Source: Chlamydiia bacterium (GTDB lineage: Bacteria > Chlamydiota > Chlamydiia > Chlamydiales > FEN-1388). From it: 5,761 nt of DNA. How positions within the stretch are numbered: the stretch's first letter is position 1; each line of letters begins with the position of its first letter. Shown here in pieces: positions 5,621 to 5,761 of this stretch. The notes beneath the pieces were generated by a model. That model was not told the origin of the DNA, ran no database searches, and saw only the letters and a program-made list of their open reading frames with translations. The stretch is taken from NCBI GenBank assembly GCA_028293095.1, contig JAQGPK010000183.1:1-5761 (forward strand), given 5' to 3'. The translations under genes and the position numbers were made by a program.

Positions 5621-5761
5621 TTAGTAATGGACATGCCCTGGCATTGCCTGAAATTCTTTCCACACGGCCACAGCCTCATCGCGCATAATTTCAGTAAATG
5701 AAATCCGACGTTTGGATGGCTCTTTACGAATTTCTTCAAGAATATCGACATCTTGAAAATC
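5621..5761 (-). CDS. C-terminal end of an unidentified protein (5' end outside window)
   Basis: The minus strand is open from the window edge for 46 codons and ends in TAA at 5623-5621. The end of the protein includes DVDILEEIRKEPSKRRISF and finishes VWKEFQAMPGHVHY. It is a charged, apparently helical sequence with ordinary amino-acid use, and its stop lies 17 bp before the ATG of the ABM-like gene, the spacing expected in an operon. It is too short to assign to a family. A different frame of the same stretch gives the N-terminal extension of the downstream gene from GTG 5663, which is the reason for rejecting that start. Confidence 0.65.
   Translation of the reverse strand, partial: DFQDVDILEEIRKEPSKRRISFTEIMRDEAVAVWKEFQAMPGHVHY

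Noticed and set aside
5604..5663. GTG start at 5663 for the ABM-like gene
   Set aside because: It would overlap the preceding gene by 43 bp and add a 20-residue extension not expected in the family; ATG 5603 fits better.
1..5761. CRISPR array, tRNA, rRNA, insertion sequence or attachment site
   Set aside because: No spaced identical repeats, cloverleaf-like sequence, rRNA segments, transposase or terminal inverted repeats were seen on either strand.

Overview
All supportable genes in this moderately AT-rich window lie on the minus strand, closely spaced, so the window reads from right to left. The best clue to the host is a UhpC-type hexose-phosphate transporter that stands apart from any UhpA/UhpB regulators, next to a Maf/DUF115 protein, a MORN-like repeat protein and hypothetical proteins. 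That combination, the AT-rich weak promoters and the absence of flagellar genes suggest a member of the Chlamydiota, perhaps an environmental (Parachlamydia- or Simkania-like) lineage. This is an inference from gene content; no rRNA or other diagnostic marker is present.

Layout in transcription order: (1) 5761-5621, the last 46 codons of an unrecognised gene; (2) 5603-4671, a protein with two ABM-like (dimeric alpha/beta barrel) domains followed by a three-helix membrane anchor; (3) 4602-4141, a small coiled-coil protein with a lysine-rich tail; (4) 4088-2676, uhpC, preceded by a good sigma70-type extended -10 promoter; (5) 2673-925, a large Maf/DUF115 (MptE-like) putative glycosyltransferase starting at GTG two bases after uhpC; (6) 941-492, a MORN_2/YwqK-type repeat protein that overlaps gene 5 by 17 bp; (7) 440-1, the N-terminal part of an unknown secreted protein that runs off the left edge.

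uhpC, the DUF115 gene and the MORN gene form a tight unit (2-bp gap, then 17-bp overlap) and are probably co-transcribed from the promoter at 4116-4144. A perfect 7-bp inverted repeat sits exactly on the uhpC stop codon and the Shine-Dalgarno sequence of the DUF115 gene, which suggests translational coupling between transporter and Maf-like protein. A working idea is that imported sugar phosphate feeds a glycan or glycosylation pathway in which the DUF115 protein acts; this is a hypothesis from gene order and family membership only.

No rRNA, tRNA, CRISPR array, insertion sequence or convincing rho-independent terminator was seen. No intergenic stretch exceeds about 70 bp.
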